Part shown: positions 1 through 7,621 of the stretch, piece by piece
Numbering within the stretch: position 1 is the first letter of the stretch
Layout: each line of letters begins with the position of its first letter
Translations under genes and position numbers: made by a program
Notes under the pieces: model-generated
Databases searched by the model: none
Told to the model about the DNA's origin: nothing
What the model saw: only the letters and a program-made list of their open reading frames with translations
Assembly: GCA_964432975.1 (NCBI GenBank)
Contig: CAYSPS010000010.1
Location: 1-25,717, forward strand
Direction of reading: 5' to 3'
DNA length: 25,717 nt
From: CAYSPS01 sp964432975
GTDB lineage: Bacteria > Babelota > Babeliae > Babelales > UBA12409

Positions 1-97
1 CCTTTTTATTTTTTGCAAGTCCTAGACAGAACTTTCAGCTAGTTCTCAACTCCTGTATGAAGTTGAAAATTTTTACGTGAGCGCAAAAGGGGGAGTT

Positions 98-241
98 ATG
101 AAAAAGCTGCTCATGTATCTGCTCATAGGGGTTGGCCTTTTATATACGCGCGCCCTGGCAAAACTTTTTATTAAAACTGATAATCAGCCGTCAACAGAAG
201 ACAACCATAGCCTATGGGACAGCGATACAGATCTTCGCTAA
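98..241 (+). CDS. 47-residue exported peptide, function unknown
   Basis: This short open frame begins at an ATG just after a purine-rich GGGGGAG ribosome-binding site. Its N-terminus is a textbook signal peptide: MKK, then a hydrophobic stretch (LLMYLLIGVGLLY), then a possible cleavage site at ALA-K near residue 21. The remaining ~26 residues are polar and acidic, and the peptide ends in DTDLR. The gene runs tail to tail with gyrB and their stop codons overlap by 4 bases. I recognise no family. The export signal and good ribosome-binding site make a real gene likely, although the length leaves room for chance. Confidence 0.55.
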   Translation: MKKLLMYLLIGVGLLYTRALAKLFIKTDNQPSTEDNHSLWDSDTDLR

Positions 242-2664
242 ATATCTAAATTTTTTACGAAACGGCCATTAAGACCAATAAATTTCCGACGCCCGTCAAC
301 ATTGTCTCCCATAAGCGTCGCAAACCAACCATCGGCTTCAAGTTCATCTTCCAATTGCACTTGCAATAACTGACGCGTGGCGCGATTCATAGAAGTTTCC
401 CATAATTGCTCAGGATTCATTTCGCCAAGACCTTTATAACGCTGAATGGTCATCAACGGTTTGCCAATATCCAAAATTGCATGAATCGTCGACAAAATAC
501 CGCGCACACTTATCGAGCGTTCTTTATCAAGCATTTGCACATTCACGGGTGATTGCTCCAGCATATGCAATGCTTCAATTTGTTGTACAAGCTGTGCCGT
601 CTTTTCTGAAAAAAAGAACTCAACGGGTACCTGCCACTCATGCCCACGCTTTTGGAAAATCATAAAACCATATGCGGTAAGTGATTCTTGTACGGTTTGC
701 GTATCAGTCGATGCTTCTGGTTTAAATATCACCTGGCTGCCAACAAATGCAGTTTGCAGCATCTGCGCAAGCTCAGCAAATGATTGCGCCTGCGCAAGCG
801 TGCGACTTTCTGGATGCTGAGCAATAAATAAGCCAAGTCCATGAGCCTGCTCCACAGATAACCTAAAATCATATGCAACTTTATCAAGTGTTGTTTCGTA
901 CGTCATAAGTTGCGCTAGCATGCTGTGCCATTCCAGCGCATTCAGTGTTTTGTTCTCAATAGTCAACGTAAGTTGATCGCGCCCCCAGTCAAACAAAAAA
1001 TCTTTGAGCGCACGCTCATCTTTTAAGTACTGCTCACGTTTGCCAAGCTTTACTTTATATAATGGTGGCTGCGCGATATACAAAAAACCATTTTCTATAA
1101 TTTGACGCATGTAGCGGAAGAAAAATGTCAAAAGTAACGTACGAATGTGCGAACCATCAACATCCGCATCGGTCATCAGAATAATTTTATGATATCGTGC
1201 TTTTTGTGCATCACATTGATCTCCAATACCAGCACCAATCGCAGAAATGAGCGCCTTAATTTCTTCTGAAGAAAGAATTTTTTCAAGATGCGCCTTTTCA
1301 ACATTTAAAATTTTACCACGCAGTGGCAAAATCGCCTGCGTCTCCCGATCACGAGCCTGTTTGGCAGAACCACCGGCAGAATCGCCTTCAACAATAAATA
1401 GTTCGGCTTGTACCGGATCTTCATTTGAACAATCTGCAAGTTTGCCCGGCAAGACTACCGATTCAAGTATCGTTTTTCGACGAGTTAATTCACGCGCTTT
1501 GCGCGCCGCCTCACGAGCACGTTTAGCCAATTCAGCTTTTTGCAAAATTTTGCGCGCAATTGCTGGATGTTCTTCAAAATACGTATTTAAAAAAGCAAAC
1601 GCAAGCGAATCAACGATTCCCTTAACTTCACTGTTGCCAAGCTTTGTTTTGGTTTGGCCTTCAAATTGCGGTTCTGGAACTTTCATGCTCAAAACAGCAA
1701 CTAAACCTTCACGCACATCTTCACTAGAAAACAAATCACCATCTTTTAAGATATTAAGTTCAGTCGCTTTTTTGTTGCATGCCTTGGTAAGTGCAGACTT
1801 AAAGCCTGCAACGTGCGTACCACCATCAACGGTGTTGATCATATTTACAAAAGAAAAAAGCTGTTCATTAAAGCCATCATTGTATTGTAATGCAACTTCA
1901 AGAATATACAGACCATCTTCTTTCTCAAAGTAAATAACCTCAGGAAACAATGCGGTCTTTTTTTTGTTAATATCTTCAACGAGCGAGACTATGCCACCCT
2001 TGAACAAAAATTCATGATATTGATTATTTTCTTCGTCACGAATACTGATATGCAAACCCTTGTTCAAAAATGCAAGCTCACGTAACCGCGCCGATAATAT
2101 ATCAAAACTAAAATCTGTTTCTGGAAAAATTTGCGGATCTGGCTTAAAACTAATATAGGTGCCTCGTTCATTTGTTTCACCTACCACCGCAAGTGGCGCT
2201 ACTGGCTTACCGCGTTTATAGTGCTGCTCATATATTTTCCCATCTTTAAAAACGCGCACTTCCAACGACTCAGATAGCGCATTAACCACAGATACGCCAA
2301 CACCATGCAAACCGCCAGAATATTTGTATGCTTCTTTATCGAATTTGCCGCCCGCATGCAATTTGGTCAGCACCACTTCAGCAGCTGAAATTTTTTCAGT
2401 TGGATGAATATCCGTCGGAATACCACGACCATTATCTTTTACCGAACAAGAACCATCAGCATGCAAAACAACAGCAATCGTATCACACACGCCCGCAAGA
2501 GCTTCATCAACCGAATTATCAACAACTTCATAGACCAGATGATGCAATCCGGCCTTGGATGTTGAACCAATATACATGGCTGGACGCTTACGGACTGCAT
2601 CCAACCCTTCCATAACCTTAATAGCTTTTGCCGTATACGCGTTTTGATGAGTATCGTCAGCCAT
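238..2664 (-). CDS. gyrB: DNA gyrase subunit B
   Basis: ATPase subunit of DNA gyrase, which with GyrA introduces negative supercoils. Counting from the ATG at 2664 (808 residues), the GHKL ATPase motifs are E46/N50 in the VYEVVDNSVDEA segment, D77 with NGRG, and GGLHGVGVS at 117-125. QTKTKLGN lies near 337-344. The TOPRIM acids are in EGDSAGGS (426-433) and DADVDGSH (499-506), and RYKGLGEMNP lies near the C-terminus. PLRGKILNVEKA is the GyrB rather than the ParE version of this segment. The ~170 residues between TOPRIM and the C-terminal GLGE segment match the longer, proteobacterial-like ~800-residue form. The frame extends to an ATG at 2703, but 2664 has a GAAAGAAG ribosome-binding site and 2703 has none. 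A TATAAA-like -10 at 2717-2722 would also leave 2703 almost without a leader. No gyrA neighbours it. Confidence 0.97.
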   Translation of the reverse strand: MADDTHQNAYTAKAIKVMEGLDAVRKRPAMYIGSTSKAGLHHLVYEVVDNSVDEALAGVCDTIAVVLHADGSCSVKDNGRGIPTDIHPTEKISAAEVVLTKLHAGGKFDKEAYKYSGGLHGVGVSVVNALSESLEVRVFKDGKIYEQHYKRGKPVAPLAVVGETNERGTYISFKPDPQIFPETDFSFDILSARLRELAFLNKGLHISIRDEENNQYHEFLFKGGIVSLVEDINKKKTALFPEVIYFEKEDGLYILEVALQYNDGFNEQLFSFVNMINTVDGGTHVAGFKSALTKACNKKATELNILKDGDLFSSEDVREGLVAVLSMKVPEPQFEGQTKTKLGNSEVKGIVDSLAFAFLNTYFEEHPAIARKILQKAELAKRAREAARKARELTRRKTILESVVLPGKLADCSNEDPVQAELFIVEGDSAGGSAKQARDRETQAILPLRGKILNVEKAHLEKILSSEEIKALISAIGAGIGDQCDAQKARYHKIILMTDADVDGSHIRTLLLTFFFRYMRQIIENGFLYIAQPPLYKVKLGKREQYLKDERALKDFLFDWGRDQLTLTIENKTLNALEWHSMLAQLMTYETTLDKVAYDFRLSVEQAHGLGLFIAQHPESRTLAQAQSFAELAQMLQTAFVGSQVIFKPEASTDTQTVQESLTAYGFMIFQKRGHEWQVPVEFFFSEKTAQLVQQIEALHMLEQSPVNVQMLDKERSISVRGILSTIHAILDIGKPLMTIQRYKGLGEMNPEQLWETSMNRATRQLLQVQLEDELEADGWFATLMGDNVDGRRKFIGLNGRFVKNLDI

Positions 2665-2716
2665 TAAAACTTCTTTCGGTGTACGAACTGCGTACACGAT
2701 CATTGCATTGTTACCA

Positions 2717-2743
2717 TTTATACCGATAGACTAAATGACGCAA
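2717..2743 (-). promoter_or_regulatory. candidate gyrB promoter
   Basis: On the minus strand TTGCGT (2738-2743) and TATAAA (2717-2722) are separated by 15 bases, shorter than the ideal 17. Transcription would begin near 2710, giving the gyrB start at 2664 a leader of about 45 bases. The divergent tadA gene starts about 30-60 bases away on the other side, so the two promoters must share this short gap. Confidence 0.35.
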
Positions 2744-2775
2744 GAATGGTGTGTATATAGTTTCTCAATTTTTAT

Positions 2776-3333
2776 ATGAGTTGTAAAGCAAAAAAAACGC
2801 GTATGCTACCATCCAATCGTGACGATTGGTATATGACCCAAGCCCTTAAACAGGCAGAAGTCGCCGCACAGCGGGCAGAAGTTCCCGTTGGCGCCATCAT
2901 TATCGATGCTCACGGCACTATCGTTGCACGCGCATACAACCAAACCATCAAACGTACGAGTCCTTTTGCCCATGCTGAAATTTTGGCCATCCAAAAAGCA
3001 AGCCGCAAGCAAAAAGACTGGCGCCTTACCCATCATACCCTATATGTTACCGTGGAACCATGCGCATTATGCATGCACGTAATTCTCATGAGCCGCATAC
3101 AACGCATTGTTTACGGCGCTTCATCACCGCAATATGGTTTTTCACTTGACAAATATTGCACTTTTGAGGTATATAAAACACCATTGGTTATTCAAGCTGG
3201 CATAAAAAAGACCGAAGCCCAGCAGTATATGAAGCAGTTTTTCAGGCAAAAGAGGAGCCGCTCTCATGAGCAAAAAACTAACCAAGACAGAGCTTGCCCA
3301 CGCACAAGAACGTCTATTAGCGCGAAAAAGTGA
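2776..3333 (+). CDS. tadA: tRNA-specific adenosine deaminase
   Basis: TadA deaminates the wobble adenosine (A34) of tRNA-Arg(ACG) to inosine. The zinc and catalytic motifs are intact: H66-A-E68 and P95-C96-x-x-C99, within EVPVGAIII, HAEILAI and EPCALCMHVILMSRI. The deaminase fold ends around residue 158 (QFFRQKR). The last ~27 residues form an extra basic tail, most of it encoded in the overlap with the next gene. Three in-frame starts are possible (2776, 2806, 2833). Alignment to the E. coli protein from memory needs about ten residues before WYMTQAL, so 2776 or 2806 is right; neither has a strong ribosome-binding site. Confidence 0.93.
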   Translation: MSCKAKKTRMLPSNRDDWYMTQALKQAEVAAQRAEVPVGAIIIDAHGTIVARAYNQTIKRTSPFAHAEILAIQKASRKQKDWRLTHHTLYVTVEPCALCMHVILMSRIQRIVYGASSPQYGFSLDKYCTFEVYKTPLVIQAGIKKTEAQQYMKQFFRQKRSRSHEQKTNQDRACPRTRTSISAKK

Positions 3334-3622
3334 ACTTGAGGAGCAAATGAAGCAACTTGCTGGTACCCCGATCAGCATCGATCAAGTACAAGACACCGGC
3401 GATCAAGCGCTCTCATCGGTTATGGAAACCTTACGAAACTCATTGCAAGACGCCGAATATCAAGAATATACGCGTATCATAAAAGCACTCCAAGCAATCA
3501 AAAATGGCACCTATGGCATTTGCGCTGACTGTGGCGAGCCAATCGCCGAAAAACGCCTAAAACATAATCCACATGCAACGCGTTGCATTGCCTGCCAAGA
3601 AACTTTTGAAGCTGAAAAATAA
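3266..3622 (+). CDS. DksA/TraR-family C4 zinc-finger regulator
   Basis: A 118-residue member of the DksA/TraR family, which binds in the RNA polymerase secondary channel and modulates initiation, often with ppGpp. The C4 zinc finger is complete (C86, C89, C107, C110) in GTYGICADCGEPI and TRCIACQ. Residues 43-48 read DTGDQA, matching the DxxDxA coiled-coil tip that true DksA proteins insert into the polymerase, so activity on the enzyme is plausible. It is shorter than E. coli DksA (151 residues), mostly at the N-terminus. An AGAGGAG ribosome-binding site lies inside tadA, and the first 68 bases overlap tadA in another frame. Translational coupling with tadA is likely. Confidence 0.92.
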   Translation: MSKKLTKTELAHAQERLLARKSELEEQMKQLAGTPISIDQVQDTGDQALSSVMETLRNSLQDAEYQEYTRIIKALQAIKNGTYGICADCGEPIAEKRLKHNPHATRCIACQETFEAEK

Positions 3623-3645
3623 AGATTTAGCTCAGTCAAAAAATC

Positions 3646-3654
3646 TGTTATGAT
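3646..3654 (+). promoter_or_regulatory. candidate extended -10 promoter for tRNA-Thr
   Basis: TGT-TATGAT at 3646-3654 matches the extended -10 pattern TGn-TATAAT and lies 12 bases before the mature tRNA 5' end. No convincing -35 hexamer was found upstream (TTTAGC at the expected distance). Confidence 0.35.
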
Positions 3655-3666
3655 TATGAGCATGTT

Positions 3667-3741
3667 GCCGATGTAGCTCAGTGGTAGAGCAATTGATTCG
3701 TAATCAATAGGTCGTCGGTTCAAATCCGACCATCGGCTCCA
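3667..3741 (+). tRNA. tRNA-Thr (anticodon CGT)
   Basis: A complete cloverleaf can be folded. The acceptor pairs GCCGATG with CATCGGC, the D stem pairs GCTC with GAGC around a short 7-base loop, and the anticodon stem pairs ATTGA with TCAAT around TTCGTAA. That puts anticodon CGT at 3699-3701 (reads ACG, threonine). The T stem pairs GTCGG with CCGAC around TTCAAAT, and CCA is encoded at 3739-3741. The acceptor and D arm closely resemble E. coli tRNA-Thr(CGU). The discriminator base is T (3738), where E. coli has A. Confidence 0.97.
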
Positions 3742-3758
3742 GTTTTTAATTTGGTATT

Positions 3759-3787
3759 TTGACTTATTATGGGTAAAACACTAAAAT
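3759..3787 (+). promoter_or_regulatory. strong sigma70-type promoter of rpsI
   Basis: TTGACT (3759-3764) and TAAAAT (3782-3787) are separated by exactly 17 bases, and each hexamer is one base off consensus. Transcription should start near 3794, just after the tRNA, giving rpsI-glmS its own promoter and an ~80-base leader. Confidence 0.7.
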
Positions 3788-3792
3788 TGTTA

Positions 3793-3821
3793 GGTACTGG
3801 GTCAAACAATTTGCCCGTACC
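3793..3821 (+). promoter_or_regulatory. hairpin in the rpsI leader
   Basis: GGTAC-T-GGG pairs with CCC-GTACC across a 12-base loop: eight pairs with one bulged T, right at the predicted 5' end of the rpsI mRNA. It is not followed by a T run, so it is not a terminator. It could be a stability element or a ribosomal-protein autoregulatory site; that role is inference. Confidence 0.4.
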
Positions 3822-3873
3822 ATTCGATCTTAAAGAATGCAAAGTACCGTAAAACCAAAGGACTGCAAGGCAC

Positions 3874-4557
3874 ATGGAAAAATCGACAAAAAAAGTAAAG
3901 AAGTTAGCTAAAAAAGCTCCGGCAAAAGAAGCAGTAAAAAAAGCTGCTCCAAAGGCTACTCCTACAACAAAAAAAACTCCCGTTGCCAAAAAAGCAGTCG
4001 CCCCAAAAGCACCTAAAAAAGGTTTAGCACCTGCAGTCGAAAAACAAAAGATTAAACCCGTTGCAACTCCAATTGAAACTATTGCACCAGCGCCATCAAA
4101 AAAAGAGATTGCCATAACACCCAAGGCTCTCCATGAGCCAGCCAAGCCGGTTCACCAGGTAAAACCCGTTATTAATCTCATGCATGGGGTTGGCCGACGT
4201 AAAAGTGCAATTGCCCGTGTTTGGCTTCAGCGTGGAAAAGGGCAACTGATCATTAATGATCACAATCATATTGAATATTTTGATACTGATGCCACGCGCC
4301 TGAGCGCATCGCACCCTTTTCGCGTGATCAACCAAGCGCAAAACTATGATGCTATTGCCAAAGTACATGGTGGTGGTCTATCAGCGCAAGCCGATGCGGT
4401 TAAGGTTGGTCTTGCACGCGCTTTAGTACAAGTAAATAGCGAATGGCGCTCGGCATTGCGTCAAGCTGGCCTTCTCACGGTCGATGCTCGTCGCAAAGAA
4501 CGCAAAAAATATGGGCGCCGTGCGGCACGACGTCGCTTCCAATTCGTTAAACGTTAA
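3874..4557 (+). CDS. rpsI: 30S ribosomal protein S9 with long basic N-terminal extension
   Basis: Residues ~99-227 form a full-length S9 domain: GVGRRKSAIARVWL, the VHGGGLSAQADAVKVGLARAL segment, then the basic RRKERKKYGRRAARRR stretch. The protein ends in FVKR, the S9 tail that reaches the P-site tRNA. Bacterial S9 is normally ~130 residues; here about 98 residues precede it, built mostly of Lys, Ala, Pro and Thr (AKKAPAKEAVKKAAPKA and similar), like a histone-H1-type tail. No start nearer the S9 domain is evident, because the first ATG after the extension is inside the domain. The usual partner gene rplM is not next to it. Instead glmS follows after 13 bases. Confidence 0.95.
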   Translation: MEKSTKKVKKLAKKAPAKEAVKKAAPKATPTTKKTPVAKKAVAPKAPKKGLAPAVEKQKIKPVATPIETIAPAPSKKEIAITPKALHEPAKPVHQVKPVINLMHGVGRRKSAIARVWLQRGKGQLIINDHNHIEYFDTDATRLSASHPFRVINQAQNYDAIAKVHGGGLSAQADAVKVGLARALVQVNSEWRSALRQAGLLTVDARRKERKKYGRRAARRRFQFVKR

Positions 4558-4570
4558 TCGAAAATCGCAT

Positions 4571-6418
4571 ATGTGCAGCGTTGTTGGCTATGTCGGCCAA
4601 AAGGGAAGTTGGAAATTTGTCAGCCAAGCGCTTGAACGGCTTGAATACCGTGGTTACGATTCTGCGGGCTTTGCCTGTATTATACCTGGTGAGTCACGCG
4701 TTGGACATGTAAAGGTCACCGGACATGTGCAACGACTTCTTGAAAAATATGCGCTTGCACCCATTGATGGTCCAACAGGCATTGGGCATACGCGTTGGGC
4801 GACTCACGGCAAATTATCTGAAGAGAACTCACACCCACATATCAATGAAACATGCACGATTGCACTCGTACATAATGGTATTATAGAAAATCATCATGCA
4901 CTCCGCGAGCAATTGACCAAGTGTGGGCATACATTTTGTTCTCAAACTGATAGTGAGGTTATTGTTCATTGTTTTGAACAAGCATGTGCGCAACATAAGC
5001 TCCTCAAAGACGCAGTTGCAGCACTTGTTCAACAGCTTGAAGGTTCCTTTGCTCTGGTGATTCTCAATCACGCATACCCAGAAACACTCGTTGCTATACG
5101 TAAGGGCTCGCCACTGTGTATTGGCGTAGGAACGCACGAATTTTTTGTCGCTTCTGATCCGATTGCCTTTGCTGGTCACACGCATAAAACACTTTTTTTG
5201 GCTGATGCAACTTTTGCCATCATTCAACCAGATACGCTTGCATTATTTGATTTTGCAGGACAACGCCTCAACCACACATTTGAAACCATCGATTTGACCT
5301 GGGAAGGCAAAGGTTCCGGCTTTGAGTCATACATGCTCAAAGAAATTTTTGAACAAAAACATGTAATTGAAGGCATTATTGCGTTTTATAAATCATTGCA
5401 TGCGCAAAATAACTTTTGGAGTGCCACTGGGCTGCTTCCGCAAACACTTCAAGACACACAGGCCATAACAATTTTTGCATCAGGTTCTTCATGGCATGCA
5501 GCACAAATTGGTCAACACTTCTTCGAGCTTATCGCACGCATTCAAACACGTGCACTTTTGGCATCCGAGGCACGTTATATGCCCTTGTTTGCCCAAGAAA
5601 AAGAACTGTACATCGCACTTTCACAATCTGGGGAAACGGCTGACGTGCTTGAAGCACTCCGCCTGTTGAGCGCAAGCACCGTATCAACACTTGCAATTAC
5701 CAACAGCGCATCAAGTTCTTTAGTGCGTGAAACAGATGGATTTTTATTACTTAAAGCCGGCCAAGAAATTTCCGTTGGATCAACAAAATCTTTCACCGCG
5801 CAAGTCGCACTTTTGTACTTGCTTGCACACTATATTGCATTCGAGCGCGGTCTTATTCAACAAGAGCATATTGAAGCTGCGTATAAAGAACTATTTCGCG
5901 CAGCACAAGTTTTAGAACTTGCCATTGACCGACATAAACACGATATCATGCAAAAACATGCAGCGCATTACGCACAGTATGATAAATTTTTACTTATTGG
6001 TCGTCATGTAAGTTATGCATTCGCGCTTGAAGCTGCGCTCAAAATAAAAGAAATCACGTATCAATTTGCGCAATGTCATCCCGCTGGTGAGCTTAAACAT
6101 GGGCCATTTGCACTCATCGACCAAACAACACCGATTATTCTATTCTCACATACTGACGAACTCATTTACAAAAAACTTTTACTCAGTGCACAAGAAATTA
6201 AGGCGCGCAACGGCCATATTTTAGCATTTGGCTTTGAAAACCAGTATGAGCTTGAAGAGCTTTCTGATTGCTTTTTGGCAGCACCACGCGTACCGCCACT
6301 ACTCGTGCCAATCGCGCTCGCTGGGCTCATGCAGATTTTTGTTTATTACATTGCAAAGCAATTAAAGCGCCCAATCGATCAGCCGCGTAATTTGGCAAAA
6401 TCTGTTACTGTCGAATAA
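4571..6418 (+). CDS. glmS: glutamine-fructose-6-phosphate aminotransferase (isomerising)
   Basis: GlmS makes glucosamine-6-phosphate from fructose-6-phosphate and glutamine, the first committed step toward UDP-GlcNAc for peptidoglycan and lipopolysaccharide. The frame stays open upstream to 4484, inside rpsI, but the functional start is 4571, because maturation must expose Cys2 (MCSVVGY) as the glutaminase nucleophile. The N-terminal glutaminase domain shows RLEYRGYDSAG, GHTRWATHG, HNGIIEN and QTDSEVI. Two SIS domains follow, with LSQSGETAD, GSTKSFTAQ and AGELKHGPFALID. The C-terminus DQPRNLAKSVTVE is the conserved end of the family. At 615 residues it matches E. coli (609). No glmS ribozyme is possible, since only 13 bases separate it from rpsI, and no clear ribosome-binding site is seen, so coupling to rpsI is likely. 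Confidence 0.97.
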   Translation: MCSVVGYVGQKGSWKFVSQALERLEYRGYDSAGFACIIPGESRVGHVKVTGHVQRLLEKYALAPIDGPTGIGHTRWATHGKLSEENSHPHINETCTIALVHNGIIENHHALREQLTKCGHTFCSQTDSEVIVHCFEQACAQHKLLKDAVAALVQQLEGSFALVILNHAYPETLVAIRKGSPLCIGVGTHEFFVASDPIAFAGHTHKTLFLADATFAIIQPDTLALFDFAGQRLNHTFETIDLTWEGKGSGFESYMLKEIFEQKHVIEGIIAFYKSLHAQNNFWSATGLLPQTLQDTQAITIFASGSSWHAAQIGQHFFELIARIQTRALLASEARYMPLFAQEKELYIALSQSGETADVLEALRLLSASTVSTLAITNSASSSLVRETDGFLLLKAGQEISVGSTKSFTAQVALLYLLAHYIAFERGLIQQEHIEAAYKELFRAAQVLELAIDRHKHDIMQKHAAHYAQYDKFLLIGRHVSYAFALEAALKIKEITYQFAQCHPAGELKHGPFALIDQTTPIILFSHTDELIYKKLLLSAQEIKARNGHILAFGFENQYELEELSDCFLAAPRVPPLLVPIALAGLMQIFVYYIAKQLKRPIDQPRNLAKSVTVE

Positions 6419-6477
6419 CGGCGATCTCTTGCACTCCCACAGCAATTCATGAAAAGCTCACATCACGAGGAGTTGGC

Positions 6478-6750
6478 GTGAAAACGTACACAAAAACAAT
6501 CATCATTGTTGGTTGGTTTTCAATGTTGGGTGCGTCATTGTTTTTTGGTCCACGTGGTTTTTTATACGGTTTTCATGTGCACCAAGAAAACATGGAGATT
6601 CGTTCACAAATCAAACAATTAACGACACAGGTACAGGAACTTGAAACAAGCATACATAATTGGCAAACATATGATTTTTTTAAAGAACAGATGGCGCGCG
6701 AGCAGTTGCAACTGGCGCGCTCCAATGAAATGATTTATCTTCTCAAATAA
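6478..6750 (+). CDS. FtsB/DivIC-like septum formation initiator
   Basis: A 90-residue protein starting at GTG with a strong AGGAGTT ribosome-binding site 5 bases upstream. It has one N-terminal membrane segment (IIIVGWFSMLGASLFF), a coiled coil (roughly residues 37-60, MEIRSQIKQLTTQVQELE) and the C-terminal pattern MAREQLQLARSNEMIYLL. That pattern corresponds to the EKIAREKLGLVRPGE-type motif of FtsB/DivIC proteins. These link FtsL and FtsQ in the divisome and help activate septal peptidoglycan synthesis. Assignment rests on topology and the short C-terminal motif, so FtsL-type alternatives cannot be excluded. Confidence 0.75.
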   Translation: MKTYTKTIIIVGWFSMLGASLFFGPRGFLYGFHVHQENMEIRSQIKQLTTQVQELETSIHNWQTYDFFKEQMAREQLQLARSNEMIYLLK

Positions 6751-6838
6751 GCCCATTCAAACCATTTGCCGAGAAGCGAATAATCCGATACCATGACATC
6801 AGTTGTTAAGGACAATACCAAAAATCGGAGAATCGCGC

Positions 6839-7462
6839 ATGCACTACCCATACGCCCTTTCCCCACTCACGTATGATTTTGATTCGCTTGAACCCTATAT
6901 GGACACGCAACAGCTCACCGTGCATTACACCAAACATCATCAAGCATATGTTGATCAACTGAACAAAGTTATGCAGCCAGAAGCAGCGCTTCATACCATA
7001 AAATTAGATGAATTGCTCTCTCAAGGTTCAGAACTTCCAGAACCCCTCAAAACCGGTATTATTCATTTTGGTGGCGGTGTTTACAATCATACTTTTTTTT
7101 GGAAATGCTTGCACCCGGCAGAAATATATCGTCCAAGCGATGCGCTTGCACAAGCACTGAGTGCCACTTTTGGTTCGGTCCCCCATTTCCAAGAGCAATT
7201 GAGCAAAACCGCACTTGACGTTTTCGGCAGTGGTTGGGCATGGTTATGCCTGAATCAGGAAAAACAACTGGTAATCACTAGTACCGCAAATCAAGATTGC
7301 CCACTTTCACAAAATTTATTCCCGCTTTTATGTATCGATGTCTGGGAACATGCGTACTACATACAATATCAAAATCGACGCGCCGACTTTATACATGAAT
7401 GGTGGCACATCATTAATTGGCACTTCGTACAACAACGCTACGAACTCGGCATGCACCGATGA
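6839..7462 (+). CDS. sodA: superoxide dismutase, Mn type
   Basis: Iron/manganese-family superoxide dismutase, 207 residues from the ATG at 6839, which has GGAG upstream; the frame is open to 6803. All four metal ligands are present: H29 in VHYTKHHQAYV, H84 in YNHTFFW, and D167 and H171 in DVWEHAYY. Gly80 four residues before H84, and Gln152 in STANQDCPL, are the arrangement seen in manganese enzymes; iron enzymes place a Gln in the first of these positions. So Mn, or cambialistic use, is the better guess. No signal peptide is present, so it acts in the cytoplasm. Confidence 0.95.
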   Translation: MHYPYALSPLTYDFDSLEPYMDTQQLTVHYTKHHQAYVDQLNKVMQPEAALHTIKLDELLSQGSELPEPLKTGIIHFGGGVYNHTFFWKCLHPAEIYRPSDALAQALSATFGSVPHFQEQLSKTALDVFGSGWAWLCLNQEKQLVITSTANQDCPLSQNLFPLLCIDVWEHAYYIQYQNRRADFIHEWWHIINWHFVQQRYELGMHR

Positions 7463-7510
7463 GTAAAAATTTTTAAGCAAAAAAGCTCCATACCCAAACA
7501 TTTTTAAAAA

Positions 7511-7585
7511 AAATCAAAACCATTGCTTTGCTGTTGGTACCTGTAGTACGCTTATGCTTGAGGATACAGCTTGCGGTTTTGATTT
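7511..7585. repeat. 11-bp perfect inverted repeat upstream of exported-protein gene
   Basis: AAATCAAAACC (7511-7521) is the exact reverse complement of GGTTTTGATTT (7575-7585), enclosing 53 bases. It covers most of the sod to 7622 gap (7463-7621) and sits where the promoter of the 7622 gene should be. It could be an operator or a structured leader. The rest of the gap is A/T-rich, with AAAAATTTTT palindromes just after sod. Confidence 0.4.
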
Positions 7586-7621
7586 AATTAAACATCCAAT
7601 AAAAGGGAGGAGAGTGTTCGT

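Noticed and set aside
1247..1933. 228-residue open frame on the plus strand
   Set aside because: It lies wholly inside gyrB on the opposite strand, has Ser/Lys-rich composition typical of an antisense shadow, and shows no family motifs.
3720..4145. 141-residue Ala/Phe-rich frame on the minus strand over rpsI
   Set aside because: It is the reverse complement of the Lys/Ala-rich S9 extension, whose AAA and GCN codons become Phe and Gly/Ser/Cys. It is not an independent membrane protein.
3874..4170. Separate histone-like or nucleoid protein gene before S9
   Set aside because: The frame is continuous with S9, with no stop or new ribosome-binding site between them, so it is an extension rather than its own gene.
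4558..4570. glmS ribozyme upstream of glmS
   Set aside because: Only 13 bases separate rpsI from the glmS start, and the sequence before that is S9 coding, leaving no room for the ribozyme fold.
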